A DNA stretch of 64,000 bases from positions 15,809,773 through 15,873,772 of the forward strand of contig CM020510.1 in NCBI GenBank assembly GCA_009823395.1, written 5' to 3'. Under the pieces are notes generated by a model that saw only the letters and a list, made by a program, of their open reading frames with translations, did no database searches and was not told the origin of the DNA. Position numbers and translations under genes: made by a program. Positions within the stretch are counted from its first letter, which is position 1, and each line of letters starts with the position of its first letter. This document shows, one piece after another, positions 12,304 to 24,060 of this stretch. The DNA is from Thamnaconus septentrionalis. Its lineage: Eukaryota; Chordata; Actinopteri; Tetraodontiformes; Monacanthidae.

Positions 12304-13241
12304 AGCAGCTCTAGGTAACTTGGACTCATTACTACTTCCTGCTGGTTGAGAACCGTAAAATACCTTTTGCCGAGGTCGTAAAGAGGAAAAGCCACCAGTC
12401 CTTCACGGGGTTTGTTGACAACAGCCGGTATACTGAAGCCACATCGCTTGGAAATAGGTCCACTGACAAGGTAACAGTAACATGCGTTAGATGTTTGTTT
12501 GTTTTAAATGTTGTTATATTGTTCTTTTGAATTTGACAGACAACTACAACACACACAAACAAGTATAGTGAATTGTTGAGACAGAAGACAGTGTTTTGAG
12601 GGCTTTTCGGTTCGGGATCATTCTCATTCATGAAAATTGCTTTGAAATGATGTGGTGTATAATGGTTACAACATTATTGTTATAGGTTATAAAACCGTGT
12701 AGCTGCAATGCCTGGCTACAACAACTGTTCAGACCGACATTAAATGTCGCATTGATTTGGCGGAATGGCGAAGTGATGAAGGCAAGACGCTGCGGTGCCA
12801 TAGTTTATGGATGTGGAAAATACAAATAGTCGCCAGTTGGAGCTACTGTGATGTTCAGGAAAACACCAATATGAAATGCAGCAGAGACATTGATAGTCAA
12901 CGTCGTAGCAAAAAGTTCAATACTTTGGCGATCAAGCGCCTTTAATCAAAGTTATTTATTGGGTTCCTATTCTGTCATTTGACAATCTTTATGTATTTGT
13001 AATAGTAGTGAAGCAGACCGCTTAAATAAACGTGTGACGGCGTGAAGTGGTTCGCCCTGTAATGACGGCTACAGGCAGTCGTGTCGGAAATCGATGCGTG
13101 AAAGGTACACCGTTGCAGTTACAGGCGGCTGACCCCTCTCTCTCGCTGCGGCGCATTGATCCTATTGATCGTTTATCTACCGCTTTACTGGGTTGAGAAT
13201 CATAATTTCACGATCGAAAAAGTTACCTGAAGTTGCTTTAA
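12304..13241. mobile_element. TIR element, unit B copy
   Basis: The left end AGCAGCTCTAGGTAACTT begins at 12,304 and the right end (agttacctgaagttgct) ends at 13,237, followed by TTAA. The left TTAA is degraded (TTGG). It was evidently duplicated with the unit A spacer and not inserted again. Confidence 0.55.
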
Positions 13242-13343
13242 TACGAAACAAACAGCAACAATATAAACTTATTTATTTATTTATTTTACATTTACTCTAT
13301 ATGTTTGCATTTGATTCAAAGAAACAAAATATTTTCCGAACTA

Positions 13344-16300
13344 TTATAATTTGTTGGCTCCTCGACCCATGATTACTTTCTTTGTTCCTCTCTGGTCTCC
13401 AGCAGATAATGTAGCATTTGGGTCCAAACAGTGCCACCAGGAGCCAAAGCTATGCTAAAATAGCGAATACCTCACTGCATCTGCATATTTACCTGGTGAA
13501 TTAACATAAGCAGGGACAAAGGCCACCCATACAGCACAGAAGATCCAGCATGCTGAATGTGATGAGCTTGGCCTCATTAAAGTTGTCAGGAAGATTCGCC
13601 TTGCCAGGAATGCTAACAGGAAGCTAATGATAGCCAGTAAGCCAATGTAACCAAGTAAAACTGCAAAACCCAGAGTCGACCCAACGACACACTCATAAAC
13701 TATCTTGTCATTGTGGTATTGTGTGTTTTTTATGTGGAGCAGGTGAGGAAGACACAAGCCAAGCAGTGCAGATTGCAGCCTGGATGGAAGTAAGACCCAG
13801 AACTGTCCCTCTCTGCTGCATGGTGCCAAACCACTTCAGACTGGCTCCCCTCCTGGCTTGGAGGCCTTGAACACAGCAAGAACCACCATGGTTTTCACCA
13901 GGATGCATGAGACACAGAGGACAAAGCTGATGCCAAAGGCTGCATGTCTCAGCTGGCATGTCCACAGTCTGGGTCGGCCAATGAAAAGCAGAGAACACAG
14001 GAAACATAAGCTTGGTGATGCTAACAACAGGAAACTGAGCTCTGAGTTGTTGGCTCGGACTATAGGAGTGCTATGGTGACTGATGAAGATGCCCAGAACA
14101 ATGGCAGAGATGGATGTTCCCAGCAAGGAAGCAGCTGTCAAACAGATGCCCAGAGGTTCTTGATAGGAGAGAACTCTGTTTTCTTGGGGACACAGTGGTC
14201 ACGCTGTGGGCTGGACCAGAAGTCCTCTGGACAGCTGATGCACTCCATGGAGTCTAAGAAGATGGACACAGTTTTAAAAGAGGTCTTATATCCTTCATGT
14301 TTTCCATTATGTTCTTCACTATCACATGTAAATCTGAAAACCAACCAGTGTTATTGCTGAATTTTCCCTCAGAACAAGGGACACAGTCAAAGCAGCACAC
14401 AGGTTGTCCTTTTTCTCTGGCCATTCTGGTACCAGGAGGACAACTCTCACTGCACACTGACCTGAGGGGCCTATGTGAACAATGATTCAAACAAGCAAAC
14501 AAACAAATCTTATTCTATTCAAATGGATTTATAATCAATTTTTAGGAATTCCATTGGCATTTAATAAATCATGCAGTGTGTTACCTCTTTTGATTCAAAG
14601 TTCAGAAGATTTGGTTGTCCTTAATTGTGAGTTCTTCACCTTTTAGTGCCGATCTTTTGACATCACCTACATTCTGAACTTTAGCTGTGCCATCAGGCAG
14701 CAACGCCCAGTTCATGATGTCATATACTGGTAAAACATCACCATTCTCATCAAAGGAGACTTCATCACCAAACGATGTGGTGAAGTTGACCTTTTGCAAA
14801 TAATGCAAGCTGTCGAAAGAAAAAATAAGTCATGTATTAAAAGTATAGGCTAATATCATAACATTTATTGTGCAACTATATAACTACCCACTTTGGTACC
14901 TCTCTCAAACACATCCATATAGATATACAAAACAATGTGTTAGTTTTTCCAAGGTTTCTGTTACTATACCAAAGAGACTCAATAGGTTTCAATAGAGTAA
15001 CATTCAGTTGTCTCTGATATCAAACCTTCCATGGCTCCCAGGCTTTTCAAGTCACCACAGCTGTTCCCACTGAAAGGGCCTCTCCCTGGTTCACACCTCA
15101 GCATATCATCAGGGCATATGCCAGAGCATACACTGCTTTGTACACATTATACTCTGGCGGAGGTTTGAAATGTCCAGAAACTCAGTGACTCTTGCAGCTG
15201 AAAGGTCTTCTTGTCCAGTGCACAATGGCCTTCCTTGGTCTGAGTGATTTGTTCTTGCAAATCTGCATTTAAACGTATGCTCCCAAAACTGCTTTACCTG
15301 AAATATGATTAAAACAGCATTTATAGATATCGCCATTTTTAAAATGATTACATTGATCATTCAGGTCTCTGCCCATGTCATTTCTAAGGACTACTGTTCT
15401 GTTGTTGATCAGATGTACTTGAAGGAGAAAATTCCCCTCAGACCTGCAGGTATTTCCCTCGACCTGACACATGCCCAGTGTCTCAGCCAGTGGTATGGTG
15501 GTCAGGCTGAGGAGTTCAGACACAGCAGCCGCCGTCCGCGCTCACTCAGCCATCCACTGCAGACCTGTCACATTCTGCCCTCACCCACCAAAGTATGTGT
15601 TAAATGTGATAACATTATAAGTTCTAGTTGAAATGTTTATGTTTGGTGTAACAATGCACCATCCAGATGCGATAATTTTGCTAATTTGTCGAACCTAAAT
15701 TTCCCAGTGCAGCTTCTTTTAGTCCAGTCACCCACAACCCATACATGCACCGCCCTCCCGTTTGTTCACTGTTCCATCCAGATAAGACTGGATACTTTAA
15801 GCAAGTTGTCTCTCTTTGCCACACATCTAGGGTGCAAGGTACAAGATGTAGCAAGCAGCAGCTTTTGTTTCCAATGGCCATTTTCTCAAACATTTTACGA
15901 CAATATTTGAGATTTGGTGGAAATTGTAAAATGCATCTGAAAAAGAGTTCTGCAATTGGATATTTACCCATACCAGTCGTGGTAGATTAAATACTGTATC
16001 AAGATCAAATGTTCACCTCTTCCATAGGTTGAAACATGTGGCTCTGTACAGCTTACAATCACCACGCGAGCTGTGGATCTCCTCATCACATCCACTATCT
16101 CTTTATTTCACCGCGATCTCTGCCCCAGGTGAAACCTCCCAGGTAGGCGATACAACCTCCTCCTGACTGAGACAGGTCTATTTGAAAGGACCGAGCAGCA
16201 TGACGTCCATAATCATCATCACTGATTAACAAGCACTGTCCATATCCATCCAAAATGTTGATTTGAATCATGGTTTCAACCTGGAAACATATAGTGGAAC

Positions 16301-17334
16301 ATATGTTAGGTGATATAGCGCCTGCAAGCACAGTCAGTAAAGGCAGAAAAAGTGTAGCTGGTAAAGTACAAACCAACTCATCTCTTTTCTTTTCTCTTAG
16401 ATTTACGGTGACGTAGATGTGACTTTGTCCTGTGTAACGATGACCTGCACAACTACTCTTTTTAAAGCATTTTTATTCTCATCACCTGAAAAGCATCACT
16501 TGGAATTGTTCTGAAAAGGATGGGTATTTTTGCACGCTTCAGCTCAGGCAGGCTTTATGCAGCAAAAGTAACTCACCTTGTGGATGTGAAACAGACAACA
16601 TGCTGGCAATTTTATTGCCACTTTCCAAAAAGATGCCTCATCATTGGATGTTTGTTTTCAAAATGTTTCAAAAACATTGCCAGAAGAACAATGCCAAAAC
16701 TTACCATTGGTATTCTGTACAAACCTAAAACAGTGGAGATGGCAATAGAACACAGTCGATGAAGAATCACCCACAATCCCTATGACTGGAGGATTTCTTC
16801 ACGAGTGTCTTTTCAATACAAACTGCTCCTCTGGACACTGACTAAAAGACAACGCGGCACGGAATCCAATTGCTAGTTTGAGGAGCAGTTATCATGAGGC
16901 TGTATCAAAGAGTTACGTTTGGTAGCAGGTTGGAGTTTTTGTTGATTTCATTGATGGCAAACACCATAGTCTGGATCTGTCTGAACCCTGGAACATCAAA
17001 ACTATTGAAAATAGGGTTTTGTTAAAAACGAACAATACAACATTTGCAATTATTAGCAAACTTTCATGTCTCACTCAAACACTCACCCATGGGCAATTGA
17101 AACTGTTCGGCTCTGAGGTAAAAAGACAAGTCGGGAAAGGCGGAAAAAGTATCTCAAACAGTCCCTCCAAAACCACGTCTCCGGACCTTGCTCATCCCAT
17201 TTAGATGAAACTGTCCCTCCATCTGGCAGGAGGGATAAGGTGGGAGGACTCAGCATAATGAGCATGAATGCAGCAGCATGTAATAAGTGAGCAACAGCAA
17301 TGTGATCTTGATGAATGCCCACATGTTTCTCAAT
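13344..17334 (-). pseudogene. Gene 4: V2R/OlfC receptor with multiple frameshifts
   Basis: Exons: 1 at 17,087-17,334, 2 at 16,705-17,001, 3a 16,486-16,576, 3b 16,017-16,280, 3c about 15,374-15,590, 3d 15,026-15,297, 7 at 14,585-14,809, 8 at 14,346-14,470, 7TM 13,344-14,253. The signal peptide begins as in gene 1. Lesions include several indels in the 7TM exon (among them a shortened C-run near 13,848), an extra base in exon 8 (125 nt), two deletions in exon 7, and loss of both splice signals around exon 3c. The 13.9-14.5 kb part is almost clean and the rest is noisy, a patchiness that fits unpolished sequence as well as decay. The 3b/3c intron holds the same interspersed repeat as genes 2 and 5. 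Confidence 0.75.
15690..15835 (-). repeat. Unclassified interspersed repeat in gene 4 intron 3b/3c
   Basis: This is an orthologous copy of the element at 5,548-5,711, with extra indels. It was carried along by the unit duplication. Confidence 0.5.
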
Positions 17335-19260
17335 CTCTCCTGTGCTGCAGTGGACCTCCTTTTATATATTTCTCGTAATGTCTTTTTCGGTTAAAACCAA
17401 TAGAATCCAAAGTAATAGAAAGTGCAGGGCCTCACGCTCATCCACGTTTTGATTGTATTTAAAATAGCTATTTTCAATGTGAGTGATTAAACATTAATTT
17501 GAATTGTGAAAATGAGGAGGTCTATTGAAAGATTAATCATCGTGACTGTATTATTTTTTTACTGATACAAATTTGTAAAGTCCGCTATTTTTAAACATGG
17601 TTGTCTAAATTCATTAGCAGGCTGTCAGTACCAGCTAGGCCTTCTCTGCTGGCCTTTCTTCTGCAGAAAGTACATTTTCCTGTAAATATGATTAGAAGTT
17701 ATTCTCCATATTCTCAGTTTTTGCATCGTATAATATCCACATAGTTGCGTTGCTTCCACTGTTGTACAAAATACGGAACAGTTTTATCCAATCATATTTC
17801 AGCTAACTTGTGTTGTCAGGTTCCATGTGAAATCTGCCTTAGGCTTTCAAATTGACATAGCAGTCTCCTGTCCGCTAAATAAGTGAACGAACCTCAGTTG
17901 AGTTGCGATAGCCAATCGGACCTCAGAGTCTGCGATGCCAAGACCAGCTAGCTGGCTTCACACTGAACCTCACATACATGTACTGTATAAGCTCTGAGAA
18001 CCTTGCAAGACTTAACGCAGCCCAGGAACTTTCAGTTGACACGAACCTATGATGTCTGAAGAAGAAGAATATAAAGGTTGGTTGGCAAATAATCTGCAAT
18101 TTAAAATGTAAAATAACGTGGTGCATTGGCACAGCAGCTGCGTCAACAGGTTCAATTCTAATAATTCAATGATTGAATAGTTTGTTCATCTTTCTATCGT
18201 CTAGTTGGTCTACGCATACATGTGCCACAATGCGCAGTTTATTGGACCAGTTTGGTCAAAGGAGTTTAAGCGTACAGAGTACTGTTGGTGGACTTATTAA
18301 AACCTTGTTGAGATCTCTTAAAATTACCTTTTATTTTGCAAGTATTGACAGTATCAATGCCTTCGTTACTTAGTCTTAAATATGATTTGAAATGCTCCGG
18401 AAACTATGCTTTTATAACTGCGTTAAACGATATGTAAGTGATGTAACCATGGCAAGTGTGATGCTCTATGATTTCTCTGTGTCATAGTGCTTCATATTGA
18501 GGTTATGAGAGATTGTATTCATTTAGGGTCCAGCTTTTTGGCGTTTCCATCTTATAAAACAATACCCAGTCATTGTGCAAGTCAATTACACTATCGTGCT
18601 TGTGTGTATTTCTTCCAACACTTACTACATGTTCAAGATCGAAAATGTGAGTCTCAAGATATGCTGGATAAAGAATTTGTTTTTGTTCACGCTCACTCTC
18701 TTGTCTGTTTGTATTGCTTATGATTTGCGAGGAAGTAGGAAATAACTCATTTTAAAGCAGCTCTAGGTAACTTGGACTCTCATTACTACTCCTGCTGATT
18801 GAGAGGTACATAAAATACTCTTTGCCGATGTAATTAAAGAGGAAAAATACCAGTCCTTCCACGTGGGTTTATTGGCACAGCCGGCATACTGAAGCGGCCC
18901 GCTTGGAAATATATCCACCGACAAGGTAAAAAAGCTCAACATGCGTTACATGTTTTGTTGTGTGTTTTAAATGTTGTTATATTGTTCTAGCTTTTGAGCG
19001 TGACAGACAACTGCTGATTACACAAACAAGGATAGTGAATTGCTGAGACAGAAGACAGTGTTTCTTGGCTGGGTTCGCATCATTCTCCTGTCCATGAAAG
19101 GTGCTTGGAAATGATGTGAATTGTATAATGGTTACAATGTATTACAGCAGGTTATAAACCGGTGCAGCTGCAATACCTACAACAACTGTTCAGGCAGCGC
19201 CAATATAGCATTGATTTGAGAGTGGGAATGGTGAGTGATGAAGTAAACCGCGCTGCAGTG
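17335..19260. other. Spacer between genes 4 and 5 (unit C), no gene
   Basis: This is the third copy of the 2.4-kb spacer. It is collinear with unit A until about 19,411 and then joins directly into gene 5 coding sequence, so the right part of the spacer is missing. It holds the hAT-like repeat and a truncated TIR element. Confidence 0.65.
17622..18240. mobile_element. hAT-like DNA-transposon remnant, unit C copy
   Basis: It is collinear with the copies at 1.1 kb and 11.2 kb. It is non-coding, and its boundaries are taken from those copies. Confidence 0.45.
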
Positions 19261-19411
19261 CTAGTTTATGGATGTGGGGAAAATGCAAATGAGACGCCCT
19301 GCTGGGCGCTTCCGTGTGGTCAGGGAAAAACACCAATATGAAATGCAAAACAGACATTGACAATAACTTGTCGTAGCAAAAGTTCCAACACTTTGCTGAC
19401 TAAATCTTTTA
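18752..19411. mobile_element. TIR element, unit C copy, right end missing
   Basis: TTAA at 18,752-18,755 precedes the left terminus AGCAGCTCTAGGTAACTT at 18,756. The right TIR and the following spacer present in unit A are absent, because the sequence jumps into the gene 5 7TM exon at about 19,411. The last part overlaps the extended gene 5 reading frame. Confidence 0.55.
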
Positions 19412-22400
19412 TCCTTTGTGTTCCTCTCTGGTCTCAGCAAGATAATGTAACATTTTGGCCCAAACAGTGCCACCAGGAGGCCAAAGCTGGAAGCTAAAAT
19501 AGCAAATACCTCCACTGCATCTGCATATTTACCTGGTGAATTAACATAAGCAGGGACAAAGGCCACCCATACAGCACAGAAGATCAGCATGCTGAATGTG
19601 ATGAGCTTGGCCTCATTAAAGTTGTCAGGAAGATTCCTCGCCAGGAATGCTAACAGGAAGCTAATGATAGCCAGTAAGCCAATGTAACCAAGTAAAACTG
19701 CAAAACCCAGAGTCGACCCAACGACACACTCATAAACTATCTTGTCATTGTGGTATTGTGTGTTTTTATGTGGAGCAGGTGAGGAAGACACAAGCCAAGC
19801 AATGCAAATGACTGCCTGGATGGAAGTAAGACCCAGAACTGTCCCTCTCTGCTGCATGGTGCCAAACCACTTCAGACTGGCTCCCCCTCCTGGCTTGGAG
19901 GCCTTGAACACAGCCAGAACCACCATGGTTTTCACCAGGATGCATGAGACACAGAGGACAAAGCTGATGCCAAAGGCTGCATGTCTCAGCTGGCATGTCC
20001 ACAGTCTGGGGCGGCCAATGAAAAGCAGAGAACACAGGAAACATAGCTTGAGTGATGCTAACAGCAGGAAACTGAGCTCTGAGTTGTTGGCTCGGACTAT
20101 AGGAGTGCTATGGTGACAGATGAAGATGCCCAGAACAATGGAAGAGATGAATGTTCCCAGCAAGGAAGCAGCTGTCAAACAGATGCCCAGAGGTTCTTGA
20201 TAGGAGAGGAACTCTGTTTTCTTGGGGACACAGTGGTCACGCTGTGGGCTGGACCAGAAGTCCTCTGGACAGCTGATGCACTCCATGGAGTCTAAGAAGA
20301 TGGAGACAGTTTTAAAAGAGGTCTTATATCCTTCATGTTTTCCCCATTATGTTCTTCACTATCACATCTAAAACTTAGAACCAACCAGTGTTATTGCTGA
20401 ATTTTCCCTCAGAACAAGGGACACAGTCAAAGCAGCACACAGGTTGTCCTTTCTTTCTGGCCATTCTGGTACCAGGAGGACAACTCTCACTGCACACTGA
20501 CCGAGGGGCCTATGTGAACAATGATTCAAACAAACAAACAAACAAATTTTATTCTTTTGAAATGGATGTAATTGTGAGGAATTCCACAGGCATCGAATAA
20601 TTCTTGCAGTGTGTTACCCCTTTTGATTCAAAGTTCCAGAAGATTTGGTTGTCCTTAATTGTGAGTTCTTCTCCTTTTAGTGCCGATCTTTTGACATCAC
20701 CGACATTCTGAACTTTAGCTGTGCCATCAGGCAGCAACGCCCAGTTCATGATGTCATATACTGGTAAAACATCACCATTCTCATCAAAGGAGACTTCATC
20801 ACCAAACGATGTGGTGAAGTTGACCTTTTGCAAATAATGCACAAGCTGTCGAAAGAAAAATAAGTCATGGATTAAAAGTATAGGCTAATATCATAACATT
20901 TATTGTGCAACATATAACTACCCATTTTGGTACCTCTCTCAAACACATCCATATAGATATACAAAACAATGTGTTAGTTTTTCCAAGGTTTCCGTTACTA
21001 TACCAAAGAGACTCAATAGGTTTCAATAGAGTAACATAGAGTTGTCTCAGATATCAAACCTGCCATGGCTCCAGGCTTTTCAAGTCACCACAGCTGTTCC
21101 CACTGAAAGGGCCTCTCCCTGGTTCACACCTCAGCATATCATCAAGGGCATATGCCAGAGCATACACTGCTTTGTACACATTATACTCTGGCCGGAGGTT
21201 TGAAATGTCCAGAAACTCAGTGACTGTGCTGAAAAGGTCTTCTTGTCCAGTGCACAATGGCCTTCCTTGGTCTGAGTGATTTGTTCTTGCAAATCTGCAT
21301 TTAAACGTATGCTCCCAAAACTGCTTTACCTGAAACACAGTCAATCATTATTTTTCCATACCGCACTATTTTGTGGGTGATGTGACTACGTCGATGATTC
21401 AGGTCTCACCATGTCATTTCCATGACTGCTGTTCTGCTGTTGGTCAGGACGTACTTGAAGGAGAAATTCCCTCAGACCTGGTATTTCCCCTCGACGGATG
21501 GCGATGCCTAGTGTTCCAGCCAGGTATGGCATTAGCTGAGGAGTCTGGAGCACAGCAGCTGCTGTCCAAGCTTCACTAGCCATCCACTGCAGGCCTGTCA
21601 CATTCTGCCTCACCACCTGTGCACAGGAGCAAATAGAACATTACATATTTTTCCCAGTTTAGATGTTTACATTTAGTGTATTGACGCCCTACGTATGTGT
21701 GATATATTGCAGAAAGAATCATTCTTAAATTTCCAAGTGCAGCTTCTTTTAGTCCAGTCACCCACAACCCACATGCACCCTCCTGCTTGTTCACTGTTCC
21801 ATCCAGGATAAGACTGGATATTTCAGCAAGTTGTCTCTTGCCACACATCCAGGGCAAGTACAAGATTGAGCAACACCATTTCAAATTCCAAAAATTATTT
21901 TCATTCACAAATGTTGTGACAATATTTGAGATTTATGAAATTGAAAGTGTGTTTGAAAACTTTCTGCAACTGTATATTTTCATACACCAGTCTTAGTAGA
22001 TTAGATACAGTATCAAGATCAAATGTGTACCTCTTCCATGAGTTGAATCATGTGGCTCTCATGTGCAAACACAATCACCACGCGAGCTGTGGATCTCCTC
22101 ATCACATCCACTATCCTCTTTAATTCATCATGATCTCTGCCCCAGGGTAAAACCTCCAGGTAGGCGATGCAACCTCCTCCTGACTGAGACAGGTCAGCTT
22201 GAAAGGACCGAGCAGCATGACGTCCATAATCATCATCACTGATTAACAAGCCTGTCCATGTCCATCCAAAATGTTGGAGGATTTGAATCATGGCTCGCAC
22301 CTGGAGGAATCAGAGAGAAAGATTGAATTTTAAAACTCTGTAAACACAGGCATTAAACACAAAATGAGTGTAACTGGCAATGGAAAAACCAAGTTATTTA

Positions 22401-23454
22401 TTTTTCTTTTTCATTTACTTTGACCTAATTTCTCTCTGCCCTTTGAACCATTGACATACACAATTTGTTATAAATGCATTTTTATCCACCTCACCTGAAA
22501 AGCATCACTTGGAATTGTTCTGAAAAAGGATGGAAATTTTTGCCGGTCGCTCAGGCAGGCACATGTGGATGAAAAGTAACTCATTTTTGTGTATGAAACA
22601 GATGACTAATCTAATTTTTATTGTTAAAATGTTTCAGGTGCATTTTTAGAAGATGATTAATTAATGGAGATTCTAATTTCATAATATTTTTCAAAAACAT
22701 TTTAGAAGACAATGCATAAACTTACCATTGGTATTCTGTACAAACCTAAAACAGTGGAGATGGCAATAGAACGTGTCGATGAAGAATCACCAACAATGCC
22801 CATGACTGGAGGATTTCCTTCACAGGTGTCCTCCAACACAAACTGCTGCTCTGGACCGCTGACCAAAGACAAAGCGGCACGGAATGCAATGGCTAGTTTG
22901 GCACAGTTATCATAGAGGCTGTATCCAAGAGTTACATTTGGTAGCAGGTTGGAGTTTTTGTTGATTTCATCAATAGCAAACACCATCGTCTGGGCCTGCC
23001 TGAACCCTAGAACATCAAAACTATAGAAATACAGTGTTTCTGTTAAAATTGAACAATGCAATGAATCCATTCAAAAATCAAAAATTGTTGTTAAATGCAA
23101 AATTGAACATTTTTCACATGACTAAGATTTTCTATTTACGGTGAAAATTTAACACAGCATGAATGCACATTGCAAATATTTGAAATCATCCTAGTCTCAC
23201 TCACACACTCACCCATGGCAAGTGGGCTGTTCCGGCTCTGAGGTAAAAGACAAGTCGGGAAAGACGGAAAAGAAGTGTATCTGAAACAATCCTCCCAGAA
23301 CCACATCTCCAGACTGGCTCATCCCATTTAGGCGAAACTGTCCCTCCATCTGGCAGGAGGGATAAAGTGGGGAGGACTCAACACAATGAGAGCATGAATG
23401 CAGCAGCATGTAATAAGGGAGCAACAGCAATATGATCTTGATGAATGTCCACAT
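19261..23454 (-). CDS. Gene 5: V2R/OlfC receptor, near-complete, with acceptor lesion and altered C-terminus
   Basis: Exons: 1 at 23,213-23,454, 2 at 22,726-23,020, 3a 22,495-22,584, 3b 22,031-22,300, 3c 21,410-21,616, 3d 21,060-21,329, 7 at 20,618-20,845, 8 at 20,386-20,509, 7TM 19,261-20,291. All exon lengths add up to one open frame of 918 codons plus stop. The ligand-site motifs GDSSST, DDDYG and ASEAW and the complete 7TM block are present. Two oddities exist. The acceptor before exon 3a reads AA instead of AG (22,585-22,586). After RPERNTK the usual short tail is replaced by about 47 residues encoded by spacer sequence, because gene 5 joins the spacer at 19,411. Either could make the locus non-functional; the second may be an assembly join. 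The 3b/3c intron carries the interspersed repeat. Confidence 0.75.
21684..21849 (-). repeat. Unclassified interspersed repeat in gene 5 intron 3b/3c
   Basis: Nearly identical to the gene 2 copy at 5,548-5,711 and at the same intron position, so it was present before the unit duplicated. Confidence 0.55.
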
Positions 23455-24060
23455 GATCCCTCGATCTCTCTCCTGTGTTGCAGTGGACCCTCCTTTTATG
23501 GATTTTCAGTCTTGTCTTTTCCAAGATACAATCAATAAAATCCAAAGTAAAAGAAAGGGCAGGGCCTTCTACATGTCATAATGCCTTTGATTGTGCATTA
23601 AAAAGCCTTTTAAATATGCAACAAAATTAAATCACCTTAACTGTGTTAGTTTATTCAATAGTTTGGAATGTGGTTCTTTTTTAAATTTATTTCATCAATA
23701 GAAATCTGGTTTTTGAAACATTTGTCTTTTGGTAAAACAAAGATGGTCACCATAAGAAGGTCTTTTTCCTGTTATTTTCAAGGGAATTCAAGGCAATATA
23801 CCAGCCATGGAACCGAGTTGGTCATTCCACCTTGTTATCTTCAAGATTTAAAGTGCGAGTCTCAGATATTTGGATGAAGAATTTTAGTTTTGTATCACTT
23901 CCTGTGCTAGATTTGTGTTTGTATTGCCTGTGTGTGATCAGAAGCATTTGACCATGAGAAAAGTAGAAATAATTCACATCATATCCACAATTAATTATTG
24001 CTACACATTTATTGCATATGTTTGCATTTGAGTTAGAAAGTGAAATTATTTTCCCAGCTT
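23455..24060. other. Short spacer between genes 5 and 6
   Basis: About 600 bp without an exon. The left part matches the promoter side of unit A and the right part (from about 23,850) matches the 3' flank of gene 2. The hAT-like and TIR elements are absent, so it serves as the empty-site reference. A single TTAA lies at 23,991-23,994. Confidence 0.6.
23492..23499 (-). promoter_or_regulatory. Candidate TATA box of gene 5
   Basis: ATAAAAGG on the minus strand, 38-45 bases before the start codon, conserved in genes 1 and 3. Confidence 0.35.

Larger units (their letters stand above)
10871..13343. other. Spacer between genes 3 and 4 (unit B), no gene
   Basis: This is a copy of the unit A spacer with many small indels. 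It holds copies of the hAT-like repeat and the TIR element, listed separately. I see no exon in it. Confidence 0.65.
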
